In this document: one piece after another, positions 39,201 through 62,289 of the stretch
Numbering within the stretch: position 1 is the first letter of the stretch
Layout: each line of letters starts with the position of its first letter
Assembly (NCBI RefSeq): GCF_052324685.1
Contig: NC_135218.1
Coordinates: 16,908,479 to 16,972,478, forward strand
Origin: Brachyhypopomus gauderio
Taxonomy: Eukaryota > Chordata > Actinopteri > Gymnotiformes > Hypopomidae
Length of the DNA stretch: 64,000 nt
Reading direction: 5' to 3'
Program-made: the position numbers and the translations under genes
Notes under the pieces: model-generated
Database searches by the model: none
Seen by the model: the letters and a program-made list of their open reading frames with translations, nothing else
What the model was told of the DNA's origin: nothing

Positions 39201-39961
39201 TTTTACTTTGGCCAACTTATTTCCAGAGCTTTGAATCCCATGGGATTCAGCTGCCCCAGGACAGAGATAAAATAGGTAAAAGGTACATAAGATGAATTAT
39301 TATTAACTATTCATTGCATAGACAGATGTGGTCAGGTAATACTAAGTATGAGTTTTAATGTCTCACATTTGTCATATATCATTACCAAACAAATGCCTGA
39401 CTTTGCTAACTTACATCAGCAAATTGGGCTTTGTCTGCCTAAATAACAGCACGGGGCTCCAAATGTCCCTGACGTTATTGGGTCGTCTTTGGTTATCAGT
39501 GTCGCTATCAGTGTGTGCCACTAGGACCTTCTCCCACCATATCGTAGCCTGCCAAAAGCAGGTGCCTCTATACTCTCTCTCTCTCCACAGATCCAAGTTA
39601 GCTGAGGAACAGATCTCTCCAAAGACCAGCTTCTCTCCACCTTCTCTCCACCTTCTCTCCTTTGCAGCATGACCTCTTCTGCCTGTGTGCGCATTCTCTC
39701 GGGCTCTCTCTCTCCTTCCCTGACAGTGCGTGTCTCTCGCCCTCTCTGAGCTAGGCCCGATCCCAGCCCTCCAGTGCCGCCCGGTTGCCCCCTGTCCTGG
39801 CTTGCTTTCCTCACGCCACTCTGTTTATCCTCTGCTTCATTCTTGCATTGCAGGCAAACGGACATAGTTTTGTACACATCGAACACGAAACGGCAGTGTC
39901 TCTTCTGAAGAGTTTCCCGAAAGCTGTGGACTTGGTCATTATAAGGGAGAGCACAATGTAA
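6819..39961 (+). CDS. lrrc7: Densin-180 (LRRC7), postsynaptic LAP-family LRR-PDZ scaffold
   Basis: Exons: 6819-7007, 8492-8609, 8818-8896, 9371-9460, 10017-10073, 14804-14867, 18693-18767, 19369-19513, 19645-19717, 22560-22689, 24368-24483, 25491-25560, 25776-25875, 25988-26118, 26404-26592, 26811-26936, 31055-31166, 31656-31836, 32918-34631, 35011-35160, 35906-36031, 37250-37489, 37588-37680, 38635-38709, 39854-39961. All junctions are GT-AG and all phases agree, giving 4551 nt or 1516 residues plus stop, close to the 1537 of human LRRC7. The chosen start gives [14 protein letters not shown], the known family N-terminus. Leucine-rich repeats fill residues about 24-402, the LAP-specific region follows, and a PDZ domain (GLGFSISGG loop) fills 1426-1516. 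In mammals the protein is a postsynaptic-density scaffold whose C-terminal part binds CaMKII and alpha-actinin. ERBIN is the nearest paralogue, but residues such as [15 protein letters not shown] and the linker match LRRC7. A 5' untranslated exon is not located. Confidence 0.96.
7008..8491 (+). other. lrrc7 intron 1, unremarkable
   Basis: Intron between the first two recognised coding exons, AT-rich. A (CT)n run at about 8423-8449 lies 40-70 bases before the acceptor at 8490-8491 and enlarges its pyrimidine tract. I see no gene or recognised mobile element in the rest. Confidence 0.6.
11229..12570 (+). mobile_element. Non-autonomous LTR retrotransposon remnant (gypsy-like)
   Basis: Two direct, diverged long repeats flank a short interior. 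The first (11229-11502) runs from TGTCATGGACTG to CGTTACA and the second (12257-12570) from TGTCCCAGTCC to CCTCACAACA. They share, in order, GTTCATG.ATACGTTCAT, GTATCACCTGT.TCTTGTCT, TTTAAGTGTGCGTGT and an AATAAAAG signal. The 750-bp interior opens with ATGGACCAACC straight after the first LTR, as in many fish gypsy elements, but has no reverse transcriptase, integrase or protease. Much of it is a 42-bp minisatellite. The LTRs differ by many substitutions and indels and no matching target duplication is visible, so the insertion is old. Confidence 0.7.
11834..12153. repeat. 42-bp minisatellite, about 7.6 copies
   Basis: A 42-bp unit beginning GGTGGACTCTCCCTGGGGGA is repeated in tandem seven full times plus a part, with near identity after the first copy. 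Because 42 is a multiple of three, several frames stay open through it on both strands ([14 protein letters not shown] and [14 protein letters not shown] on plus, [14 protein letters not shown] on minus). I regard these frames as artefacts of the repeat. It lies inside the interior of the LTR element. Confidence 0.95.
12616..13080 (-). pseudogene. Tc1-like transposase remnant
   Basis: The minus strand reads [18 protein letters not shown] and then [19 protein letters not shown]. These correspond to the conserved MVWGCFAAAGPG segment and the following catalytic-core segment of fish Tc1/mariner transposases. The later part ([13 protein letters not shown]) aligns with the SLDLNPIEMLW region, but the key NPIE residues are changed, so the enzyme is dead. 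The N-terminal helix-turn-helix part is not seen. It sits in an lrrc7 intron, directly after the LTR element. Confidence 0.75.
13590..14110. repeat. Probable old dispersed repeat
   Basis: The stretch carries phrases I associate with an abundant teleost repeat (for example CACTGCAGTAGTCTAAC and GTGTATCATCAGTATAACA), without intact ends or coding capacity. I cannot assign a class. A repeat-library search would settle it. Confidence 0.35.
17216..17512. mobile_element. hAT-type MITE with 8-bp target duplication
   Basis: The 297-bp element has inverted ends CACGGACGTAGTTTTG and CAAAACTACGTCCATG (15 of 16 positions match when one is reversed). It is flanked on both sides by the identical 8-mer TCAACAAG (17208-17215 and 17513-17520). 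An 8-bp duplication is the signature of hAT transposition. The interior has no coding capacity and carries several C-rich blocks, including a poly-C run of about 20 bases near 17420-17442. Confidence 0.9.
17513..17709 (-). pseudogene. N-terminal fragment of a Tc1-like transposase
   Basis: About 65 codons of the DNA-binding N-terminus remain readable: an [11 protein letters not shown] start, then [14 protein letters not shown] and [15 protein letters not shown], the paired-like helix-turn-helix of this Tc1 subfamily, then [14 protein letters not shown]. The frame is then cut by the MITE at 17512. Past the MITE the same protein continues below 17207 but with stops, so the copy is inactive. Confidence 0.9.
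18780..19335. repeat. CACTACCACTACAACCACAGT-type tandem repeat split by a SINE
   Basis: Irregular tandem copies of a CCACAGTCACTACCACTACA-like unit lie at about 18780-18865 and again at about 19060-19335, with a SINE between them. The second block ends just before the acceptor of the exon at 19369. Open frames through it (TTTTTT-, HCHHSH- and VVVVVV-like peptides) are artefacts. Confidence 0.85.
18863..19063 (-). mobile_element. tRNA-derived SINE
   Basis: On the minus strand the element starts with a tRNA-like head: an A-box-like TGGCCTGGTGG (plus 19048-19058) and a perfect B-box GGGTTCGATTCCC (plus 19003-19015). A body follows with GTGCCCCTGAGCAAGGCCCT, and a tail with GTCGCTCTGGATAAGGGCAT and an (ATTTAC)-type end. 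This is the layout of the abundant fish tRNA-SINEs. It is inserted within a tandem repeat in the 601-bp lrrc7 intron 18768-19368. Confidence 0.9.
19718..22559 (+). other. lrrc7 intron 9 (2.8 kb), nothing recognised
   Basis: AT-rich intron between the exons encoding LPNTIG and [10 protein letters not shown] see no exon, RNA gene or recognisable mobile element. Open frames near 20306-20759 have no family resemblance. Confidence 0.55.
23154..23745 (+). mobile_element. Degenerate LINE remnant with SINE-like 3' tail
   Basis: Around 23330-23440 the plus strand, read through small defects, gives a non-LTR reverse-transcriptase C-terminus (a W-x-ELPLAVRTAESL-like stretch, then FK-x-RLK-x-HLF). After an untranslated part it ends in AAGCACTTTTGTAAGTCACT and CTGGATAAGAGCATC followed by (ATTTA)-like repeats near 23740. 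No intact frame remains. The tail resembles that of the SINE at 18863-19063, as expected for SINEs that borrow a LINE's machinery. Confidence 0.6.
24222..24278. repeat. (GA)n microsatellite
   Basis: GA-rich run, interrupted by a few C bases, about 90 bp before the lrrc7 exon that starts at 24368. Flanking frames reading RERERE or SLSLSL are artefacts. Confidence 0.95.
24945..25352. repeat. 26-bp C-rich minisatellite, about 15 copies
   Basis: Tandem copies of a 26-bp unit of the form CAGTCCCCCAGCCCCAGGAC plus TACCCC, with limited variation (GGACTA, GGAGTA, GGACAA). It fills 400 bp of the 1-kb lrrc7 intron 24484-25490, and the complementary strand is strongly G-rich. The proline-rich frame through it ([13 protein letters not shown]) is an artefact. 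Confidence 0.95.
26602..26755. repeat. Short tandem duplication after an lrrc7 exon
   Basis: Two to three imperfect copies of a unit of about 55 bp (CCACAGTATCTATCCAGCCC, then ACTACAGTGTACACCCAG) lie in the 218-bp intron 26593-26810, immediately after the donor at 26593. The unit is long relative to the intron, so copy number would change intron size noticeably. Confidence 0.8.
26937..31054 (+). other. lrrc7 intron 16 (4.1 kb)
   Basis: Largest-class lrrc7 intron, downstream of a 42-codon exon that has no counterpart in the human reading I know. Apart from the 16-bp minisatellite near its start I see no gene or recognised mobile element. The open frames at 29582-30005 on either strand have no family resemblance. 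Confidence 0.5.
27075..27350. repeat. 16-bp minisatellite, about 17 copies
   Basis: Tandem copies of a 16-bp unit, AATGATAGTACACCGG, with variants at the last positions (CTGG, CCTG, GTGG, ACCGG) and occasional AATGACTGTAAACTGG. Because 16 is not a multiple of three, all three minus-strand frames happen to stay open ([16 protein letters not shown]). These are artefacts. Confidence 0.95.
31837..32917 (+). other. lrrc7 intron 18, nothing recognised
   Basis: Intron of 1.08 kb before the large lrrc7 exon. The plus frame of the previous exon runs on for a further 58 codons past the donor at 31837, but the splice reading joins the known protein exactly, so I treat the read-through as intronic. No mobile element is recognised. 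Confidence 0.6.
32918..34631 (+). other. lrrc7: Large lrrc7 exon encoding the linker
   Basis: A single exon of 1714 nt encodes about residues 682-1253, over a third of the protein. It is rich in Ser, Pro, Gln and Arg and is probably disordered. Stretches that match mammalian densin include [66 protein letters not shown] and [13 protein letters not shown]. The exon ends [17 protein letters not shown], then a phase-0 donor at 34632. Very large central exons are typical of the LAP proteins densin and erbin. Confidence 0.9.
34870..34935 (-). repeat. G-rich (quadruplex-capable) tract, minus strand
   Basis: The plus strand has at least eight runs of three to five C separated by one to three bases (CCCCAACCCC-like) within 65 bp. 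The complementary strand therefore fits the G-quadruplex pattern many times over. It lies about 75-140 bases before the lrrc7 acceptor at 35009-35010. Since the gene is on the plus strand, the transcript carries the C-rich version. Confidence 0.75.
37588..39961 (+). other. lrrc7: lrrc7 PDZ-domain exons and stop codon
   Basis: Three phase-0 exons (37588-37680, 38635-38709, 39854-39961) encode the C-terminal PDZ domain. The carboxylate-binding loop reads GLGFSISGG, followed by [24 protein letters not shown] and [11 protein letters not shown], which carries the helix histidine of class I PDZ domains. The protein ends IIRESTM, then TAA at 39959-39961. In mammals this PDZ domain binds delta-catenin-type C-termini. 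The preceding exon (37250-37489) carries the conserved [12 protein letters not shown] segment. Confidence 0.92.
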
Positions 39962-42185
39962 ATATTTTTATAACGCTGACTTCTTGCTCAAAAGGAACAC
40001 GAACTTGTACATCATGTTTTTATCTAGGAAAAAGTTGCCAATTGCAGGACCAATGGCAAGTAATAGTGCCAAATGTACAATAGATAACATATCTAATAAT
40101 GTTACATATGGCTTTCACGTATACATGTTGAAATCTTACACTGATGTGGTTGAAATTCCTTTCTATCTCTCAGCCTGTGGCTGTAGGTGGGTGCGTTTTT
40201 CTGCTTATTTATATCGCCTATTATTTTGTACCTATTTTTCCAAGCAGCTTTTCATTTCAATCTTGGAGCATGAAAGCACATCGGCTTTTAAGAACATTTA
40301 TTCATCACTGCCTCAACTCTGTAAATGCCTTGTGTAAATATAAACATTTACTAGTCAAAAGTGATTAGAGAGAAGAATGTGAATGAAAGTTTTCTGAGTT
40401 TTTTTTTTTTGTAACATTTAGAAAGATACATGCTACTTTATCGCACTAACCCTTCACGTTAATGAAGTTCTGAGATATTTTATTAAGTAGTCACCTACTA
40501 CCACATTGGGGGTGGTATTAGACTGTGTGTGGCTCTTAGATGAGTTTTGCACAAATCAGATGGTAGAGAAGGATCCAAATGCAATATTGTTCTTGCTGTC
40601 TGACTCTTCTCTGACGCCCTCTGTTGGCCAGTGCAGATGAGAGTATTGCAGAGATTTCCTAGCTTTCATTTTAAACAGGTTGGAAGCCCTTTCAGTTCAT
40701 ATGCCATGTTGAAAACATGAGCATTTTCACATTTTTATTGTTGTTGTTGATGTTAGTACTAATATTATTTTAACCTCACGCAGTAGATATCCACCTGTAG
40801 GAAAGAAACTTTTTTTTGCATAAACCAATTCATTTACAAGACTTTTCGTCTGTACTCTGAAGATATTATGTTACACAAAGTGATTTACATGCATACCACT
40901 TATTTCAAGGCTTTTTTGATGTTCTGCTGCTTTAAGGTCTTTAATCACTAATTGATATTGAAAGGATTTTTCATCATTACATAATCAATATCCACAAAAA
41001 GCTTTAATGTTCAGTGCATGTTTTCACATTTTGAAATGGTCTTATTAGGAAGGATATTAGGGGACATTGTGGTTTTTATTGAACTTTCAGTTGCTTCCTT
41101 CACTTGAAGTTTTTATGTTTGTGTTTTTGTTTCTTAAATTTCAGTGGAAGCTCCATCTAGAAATAATAAAACCCCAACATTGTGATGATCGGTATCATAG
41201 TATACCACAACAGATACATTGCCTCTATGCCCTGGGCATGTCTAAAATATTGTACACAAATGTAGCATCAAAAAGGGACGGTTTTGAGTCAAACTAAATG
41301 CTAAGAGGCCCCCAACCCCCAAACACATATTCCTTCAAAATTCAATGTACTTATATAAGAATCTTACGTTTGGATGACAATTAATTGATAAAATACTCTA
41401 TTGTGACAGAGCATTTGATAATGATTATTTTTACTAAATGTTTTCAGTAATTATTTCTAATATATTGACATACTTAGCTTTGCTCAAATTGTGATTTTAT
41501 AAAAGATACAAAAACATATTGAAGAGTATTTAGAACATGAGCAAACACTCTAGAATCCAACTTAAAATTATTTCTACAGTAATTGTGAATTTGTGTCAAA
41601 CATATATGTATATGGATATACAAATGGTCATTTTTGTATGTGTTTAAAATCCTATTGAATATAAAAGCTAATATATGGTACTATTCAGTCTAATTGCAGT
41701 ATTGATGTACATAATTGTGAATGAAAACATTTAAATAATTTATTCCTATAGATTGTGAATGTATTTAAAGCTTTCTGCAGTATGAAGAATTACTGGACTT
41801 GAATGCAGTTTCATTTTTGTGCAAAAAGTAATTATATATAAAATAATACAATTATTCTGTTTAGTTAATCAGATTTAGTGACAATTTATCATACAGTTTA
41901 TTTGCACACGCAAGTTTACTCCTTCCTATTTTTTCTGAATTAAAACAATGTAATTGATGAAATATATATTCTGTGTCTAGAATGCATTTTGCAGATACTA
42001 TCTGTACATATTTAAGATACATTTTAATAATAAAAAACAAAACCTAAAAAATTTCAACCCTGTGCAGCAAATAACGGAGCCATTTTCGGCTTTGGGAGTA
42101 CAGATTTTTTCAGTATCTAAGAGGTGTTTTGAATAATGTATGAAAGTCTTTATTGTACAAATAAAAGTCACTATTGTTACTACTT
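39962..42185 (+). other. lrrc7: lrrc7 3' untranslated region with poly(A) signal
   Basis: AT-rich, gene-free 2.2-kb stretch after the lrrc7 stop. A canonical AATAAA lies at 42160-42165, followed by a T/G-rich stretch, so the transcript most likely ends near 42180. Four Pumilio-type octamers (TGTANATA) are visible at 39957-39964 (overlapping the stop codon), 40333-40340, 41706-41713 and 42003-42010. The exact 3' end is inferred. Confidence 0.65.
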
Positions 42186-42515
42186 GTAATTTCTTGATCC
42201 TTTTTAAGCGCTATTAGCATACAACTAAAATGTGGATTACCAACCAGGAGGTTGGAGTCTCAAATCCACAACCTGAAAGTGAACAAAAGTTGGCACTTGA
42301 CTGCAAATAAATGTAATCTTCAAATTATACACGCAGCGCAAAAACACGCAGCGCCTGGTCACTCATGCATTTGGTCTTTATGCTGTAGCTTCTTCCAGAC
42401 TGAAAATGAAAGGCAGCACCAATCCTGTCACCTCATTTATTGTCTGCTTGGTCAACAAGTACAAAGTCGGTAATGAATGAGAGAACAACTGATCAGCTGG
42501 ATCAGTGCAATTTTT

Positions 42516-42521
42516 TTTATT
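42516..42521 (-). terminator. Candidate lrrc40 poly(A) signal
   Basis: TTTATT on the plus strand (AATAAA on the minus strand) lies 128 bases after the lrrc40 stop. A second AATAAA on the minus strand is at 42436-42441. Either would place the lrrc40 3' end within about 100-350 bp of the lrrc7 3' end. Which is used cannot be told from sequence. Confidence 0.5.
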
Positions 42522-42648
42522 ATAAATATACCAATTAAGGCCACGAGGCCAGGTATGCAGAAAAAAGGGATACCAGTCTTCTGCAGAAGTAGTTTCATGG
42601 TGTCTTCGTTTTGTGGCAGTGGTAGCTAAGCCTCTAAAAGGGCTAAAT

Positions 42649-48040
<5,392 letters not shown>

Positions 48041-48419
48041 TTATAGGGTTAAAACCTAGACACCTGTAGACTTTAACAGCATTAAGACGGTTGAGATAAA
48101 ATAGTATGTGAAGGTTGCAACAACAATAACGTTAATATGCACGTGGGTTTCTTTACAATAAAAGTCTAACGGCGTAACTGTAAAAAAACCCAGAAATTAA
48201 GAACAACTTACAAATAACAACAATAAATATAGAAAACTTGTGCTTCCTTCCTTACGTACCGTTTGCTTGCTCTTATGCTTAATAAACATAATTAGAGCAC
48301 TTAATTGTCGAGTGTCCAGAAAGCCCAGCAGATGGTGTTGCTGTATTGGATTTGGAAAAAGGCAATCATTTGATTCTATCTCCTTAGACCTAAAATCAAA
48401 CTGTTTTGTATGAGTGGTT

Positions 48420-48570
48420 TCCAGTGTTGGGAACGTTACTTTAAGAAAGTAATTAGTTATAGTTACTCACTACTTGTTCAAAAAAAGTAACTGAGTTAGT
48501 AACTGAATTACTCTATAATAAAAGCATCTCGTTACCAGGGAAAGTAACTATTTGCATTACAGTTTTTAAA
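48420..48570. repeat. Probable DNA-transposon remnant (AGTAACT-rich repeat)
   Basis: The stretch opens CAGTGTTGGGAACGTTACTT and carries repeated AGTAACT and GTTACT words in the manner of a very common teleost dispersed repeat. I see no clear second end or target duplication. The class is not certain. Confidence 0.5.
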
Positions 48571-49144
48571 AGTTATATGCCAAAGAATAAGGATTTTTTT
48601 TTTGAAAAAACAGTTTTTACAGTCAGTTGAAATGAGTAGATCAGAAAGGTGTTTGTACATAACCTTTGATATTTATTGCACATTCACAGACCAGTGCAGG
48701 ATAAAATCCTTTAATATCCAAAATCTATAGTGTATCCATATTGTTGAAAATTGTTTTAACAGATACTCTGATCTCTTTTACACTTCATCAGACATGTTTA
48801 GAACGACTCTGAACATTGATGTGTTCTGAAGAAGTGCTACTTCAGCCTGCGTTGAGGAAGGCATTTACCCGAAGTGACGTTAGAGGCGCTAGTTTGACTT
48901 TTACACTTAATTGAACTTGATGTGTTGGCCAGAGCACCACTTAAGGCCAGGGTGATTTTCAAAACGACTGGGGGTTTCAGTAAAAACAGGCAATGTCACT
49001 GTTACATTGTCATTCATGCACAACCTGAACAGACATTCACTATGCGGCCTACTGTTCAGCGTTAATACTCCCAACCAGTTACAAATCACTTAACAGAGGA
49101 GCCATAATAGTTTGAATAAATCATATATAAATAATAAATATAAA

Positions 49145-49299
49145 CAGAGCCGGAGTGGCTAATCGGGAGATTCAGGAGGATTCCCGATGGGCCGGCTCAT
49201 GTCAATCTCTAGTTTGGGCCGATTGGGAGGGGAAAATAATTTTGGGCCGGATTTGGTCATGAAACTCCCGGGCTGAAAAAGTGTCCCACTCTGGCCCTG
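49145..49299. mobile_element. 155-bp hAT-type MITE with 8-bp target duplication
   Basis: The element begins CAGAGCCGGAGTGG and ends CCACTCTGGCCCTG; one end reversed matches the other at 12 of 14 positions. It is bracketed by the identical 8-mer AATATAAA (49137-49144 and 49300-49307). The CAG start and 8-bp duplication identify a hAT element. At 155 bp it has no coding capacity. Confidence 0.9.
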
Positions 49300-50966
49300 A
49301 ATATAAACCACAACGTCACTTTTCCCCTTAATCTTACATCTCCATTGGGCCTTTTGTACAGCAAAAAGATTATTAGATAAGCAGTGTTGTGTAACCGGGG
49401 ACTGATAAGACCTCCTACAGCAACAGCTCAGGTATTAGACAGATGTTTCCAGTTTCTGCATTTTCAAAATTTAAGAAATGTATATGTTGTGTGCAGTGTA
49501 TTACACAGATATTGGTGTTTTATTTCTATTTACTTTAGTCCTGGTCTCAAGTTGAAACAAAGTTTAAACACATTGGGCAGGCTGAAACTTAAAAACACAA
49601 TGTGATATTGGAATCCTGGTTATAAAGAGGTGCATTTATTGAAAAAAATAGCAATGAACCCTCACCGGGACCATATGTAATAATACTTCAGCAGACACAC
49701 TGGCCTGGCAACTAAATATTAGTTACATCTCAATAATTTCATTAAAGAAATTGCTGTATAACAATAAAGCACAGTAAAACACATCAATGTGTCAGTACAT
49801 ATACACTGAAATGGTATCTGGACATCATATACAAATAAATCTGGAGCCACATTGAAACAGAAATCAAATGAGTGAAATGCATACATTATGGTGATCTGAA
49901 ACAGAAGTGAAAGCAACATTAAGTCAATGCATGTACAAAAGTTGAAATCGAATGGAAATTAAATTGGGTCTGATACTACAGTTGGTACAGTAGGTTGCAA
50001 ATTCCTGCTAAGTGGACAGAGATGTTGTTGAAAAAGACAAAAGTGGACAAAATATGTTGTTGTTGCTCTGAAAACATGACCCTGAAATGACTAGAGGTAA
50101 AATATTCTTGCTATTTCACCATCTTTGGAAAACAGACTACTCAACACCAGTGCGTGAAACACCAGTGCATGCCCTACTCATTGACTTACACTCAGTGAAA
50201 TTGGTGAGCTCGGATGTATTAGAAAATAAATATTCCTTGCAATATTTCTTCAATAAGGAACTCACAAAAACACTGAACCCTTTAACAGGTAATGCATATG
50301 TGCTGATATGGCGGTTGCCCTCACTAATCAGATCACTGCAATAATTATTAACAAGTATTTGTACTCTTAAAAAACAATGGTGCTGCAGCTACAGTGAAAA
50401 TGGACAATTAACATCACATTAATTAAATAATAATCACTTTGCAACTATCTTAGCAAAAACAGACAAAATGCACTTAAACCCAAAAAATTAAAAATCTCTC
50501 TATGGCATGAAGATAAAATGTTTTGAGTATGTATGAAAGGCTATAAGTGTGATTTATGTGAAACCTCAACCCTAAAAATGAGTCCTCTTTAACTGAAGCA
50601 CTTTCAGTTCAGTAGGTTTGTCTCTCACCATTTTAGTAATTTATGTGCTTGGCACCGACATATTATTACTATCAAATAAACCAACCCCAATTCATCAGAA
50701 AAAAACATTTGGCTTAAAAAATAAACCAACAAAAGCCCTTAAGAAATCACTCTGCTTCAAATGCTAGATGAAACATAATAAAATGAGATTCTGTGTATTT
50801 AAGCAATGACTGTGCAAGGCTAATCTAATAATCTTCAAACAAGTTGAGATGAGTTATCCTGAGGATAATGATTTGCTAAATTCTGATGTATATGTGATTT
50901 GTAGCATGAGAAAATCAATTTTCCACTTCAGAAATGTCTGAGAGCCGTGCCTGGCTGGCAGACCTG

Positions 50967-55650
<4,684 letters not shown>

Positions 55651-55869
55651 GGTTCACAGCGGGAAGGTGAGATGTATTCACTCTCGTAACCGTCACCTTT
55701 CTACCCAGTATCAAAGTACAAAGTACAAGGTAATTCGCCCAAACCAGAAGTGAATAGTTAATGTAATGATAGTTTTTTTTAAGCGTTGTCGAGATTTTTA
55801 GTTATACAAATACTTCTACCCAATTCTGCAAATTCCTAAAGGTATACAGTAACCTCATTTAGCTCACAC

Positions 55870-55905
55870 CTACGCTGACGCGTCCGAGGAGCGGGCGGGG
55901 GCCCA
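55870..55905 (-). promoter_or_regulatory. GC-box region upstream of meltf
   Basis: About 220-255 bp upstream of the meltf ATG there is a CpG-rich patch with GACGCGTCCG and GAGCGGGCGGGGGCC, the latter matching the Sp1-type GC-box. It is the only GC-rich patch upstream of the gene before dlg1 sequence begins, so it is a candidate promoter. No TATA box is evident. Confidence 0.4.
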
Positions 55906-58659
55906 GGAGTTACACAGAAGAGGCTTTCATTCGGCACAGCAAACTCCACCTTGAGGTGAACAAGAAGGGATGGTGTAGAAGAATCTCCAGGTGTAGAGTG
56001 TCTCCACCGCGAGGACGGACAAATGAAGAAGTCTACCTGAAGTCACCACGTGTCAACCTGATACTAAAACAGTAGACAGCTCTGCAATCCCCACGCATTT
56101 GATTTAAAAATCTATCTATCTATGTGCAATATACAATTGGTATTATAATTTTATTCAACTTTTGCACTACACCTAAACTTTTTTTAAGTATGCCTGTAGA
56201 TGGTTAAGAACTGCAGCTGACAGCAGGGTGAACTAAATTTATGTAGTTTACACAAATATGATGTGGTCATGTGAGTGAACTGTAGAAAAGTTCCTTTTTA
56301 CAAACATGCAGGGAGTTCTCAGTACACAAAACAAACATATTGCACATGGATTTATAGCAGGAAGGACGTGTGCTTGGTATAAATGCCCAGGACAGTTCCC
56401 ACCTGTATTTTTACAAAAGCAGCATTATTATTATTTTTAAATATACAACTGTGAAACAGGACACACCTCTGAAACACCTGTTGTACCTACACTCACTGGT
56501 CACCAAGTCGTCCACCTATCCAGTTGTCTTATAGGTGTATTGAGTGTCCAGTTATGTACCAGCCCCTCCAGTAGCCATACTTAATCAAAGGTGCGTTTAC
56601 AACTACAGGACTAATCAGTATCTAAACTAAAGGTAACTAAAGCAGATAATCGGTGTCTAACAACAGTCAACTCTGCCCCAAGACTGACGCTGTAGTGGTA
56701 CAGTTGTGGGAGTAACTACAAGGTTATCAGGCACAGTAATGTTGCTGGGATTTGTACATGATGAGTGTGAGGAGGTCAGGGGGACCACTCACCCAGATTC
56801 CTGCACTCTTTCCTGCGAACCAGCTGAGAAAAGAGTCAGAAGTCTAACTGCACCTACAAGTTTAACTGGGCAAATTGAGCTTTTGTCATTATGCAGTATT
56901 CCTTATGAGCATGCTTTATTTATGTACTACTGCATATTTTAATGTTTAGTGTTAAAAATGACTAGATGATGTCTGTCAGCAAATCATGCGCCAAGGACAT
57001 AGCCTGTGCCAGTCAGAACATAAAGAACGATGCGTTCATAGAAACAGCGTGAGATTTGTTTTTATTAGCAGTTCTCCTCTTTTGACAAGTGGAATGAATC
57101 AGGTTGGCAGGTTATTTACAAAGTCCAGTCAAAAACGAGTTAGAAAGCGTCAAATGGTAGAGAGGCAGTCTCTTAGAAAACAATCATCTCCGAGAATGAG
57201 AATAAGAGGTGGATTTTGTGAGAGCGCCCTCCAGTGGAGAATTAAAGGCTCATGTTTGAGAGTGCCACAGCGAGCCTCTCATCAGCTATTAGCATAACCA
57301 CCACGTCCACTCGACCCTGACTTTCCATGGCTCACACTTTCACAACTCCAGCTGAAACACAAATTCACCCTTTACTTCCCTTGTACTTATTTAGTACATA
57401 TTATAAATACTATTGCTTTTAAAACCATGCACATCACATGAAACACACGACTAAATTCATGTGGAAGAGAGCAAAGCAGAACAGGCTGCCGGTAGGTGCT
57501 CTGATCAAACGGCTGTGAGCACAGATGACGGCCCGTCACTGTGCCCTGGCGTGTGTTTGATGAGGGCCGTGAAATTCATATTAGTTACATTATGCAAAAA
57601 AGAAAAGGAAGAAATCAAAGTTGGGAGGTTGTGGTGAAAGTAAAGGAAAATATATTTTCATTTGTATTTATATAGATTCATATATTTTAATATATGTTTA
57701 ACAATATAAAGAAATTATTTCCATAGTTGTATAGTTTACATAAAGCTCAATATAGAGTTTTATTATAAGAAAATAGGCAGTATACTGAGGATTAAATATT
57801 TGTTAAAATCTCAGTGTACAGTTCATTCTTTCATATTTGCAGTCTCCTGTCCTAAAATACACTTATCTGGCTTTTCTATAGAAAGCCGGAACCTATTTCC
57901 ATTCCACTTCGTACCTTGTTTCTAACTTATTCACTTCAGCAAAACAGCCGTGTCCAAACATCCTTGGACTCTTGAGACAGCATCGTGGTTTGTGCTAGGA
58001 CGTCAGAAAAACACTCTTTTTGTGCAGTTGTGGAACACGGGGGTAGTTGCATAAGTTAATTCTCTTATAAGATTTTGGGTAGTATATGTGAGAAAAGCAA
58101 TTTTTGTGGCTATGGTTAATGCAGCGCAAATACATGTCTAAGAAAAACTCAAGTACAACATATGTTAACTAGAAAAGAACTGTCCAATACATGCTTTAAT
58201 GCTAAAACGTGCAAAGAGTTGCTCCGTGTACTCTCCAGGTAAACATACACACGAATGCTTCCGTTAATACGAAAAACAAAGAAAAAGAAACCCAGATGTA
58301 TATGCAATAAAATCCTTATTGTTCCTTCCAAAAGTTACCCCCCTTAAACATTAAGGAATCTGTACTATATAATCTCTCCAATGAGGTGCTGGTTAGGCAT
58401 AGCCCTTCCCCCTGGAAGTCAGAAATGTGGAGCTCCAGACGAGAGTCTTCATGGGACCATGCTAGCTGAAAGTGGTGGTCACTGGCCAGTTCCACACACG
58501 TCTTGTGATGCTAGCGTCTGTCCTGCACTAGGGTCAGAATACCAACTCACAGCAGGCCTGGTTGGTAGAATAAAACCCAAAAACAAAAAAAAAGAAAGAA
58601 AAGCAAACAAAACCAGAACAAATGCAAGAAAAAAAACAGGTTTCTTGAACTGCCCCATC
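55906..58659 (-). other. Spacer and probable dlg1 3' untranslated region
   Basis: No coding exon is recognised between the meltf promoter patch and the dlg1 stop at 58660. The part near 58659 is dlg1 3' untranslated sequence. One possible end is the minus-strand AATAAA at 57061-57066, which would give a 1.6-kb 3' UTR. Open frames at 56706-57297 and 58381-58770 have no family resemblance; the latter is antisense to the last dlg1 exon. Confidence 0.45.

Positions 58660-62289
<3,630 letters not shown>

Noticed and set aside
6819..39961. Erbin (the closest LAP paralogue) as the identity of the LRR-PDZ gene
   Set aside because: The N-terminus, the linker exon ([27 protein letters not shown]) and the neighbour lrrc40 match LRRC7.
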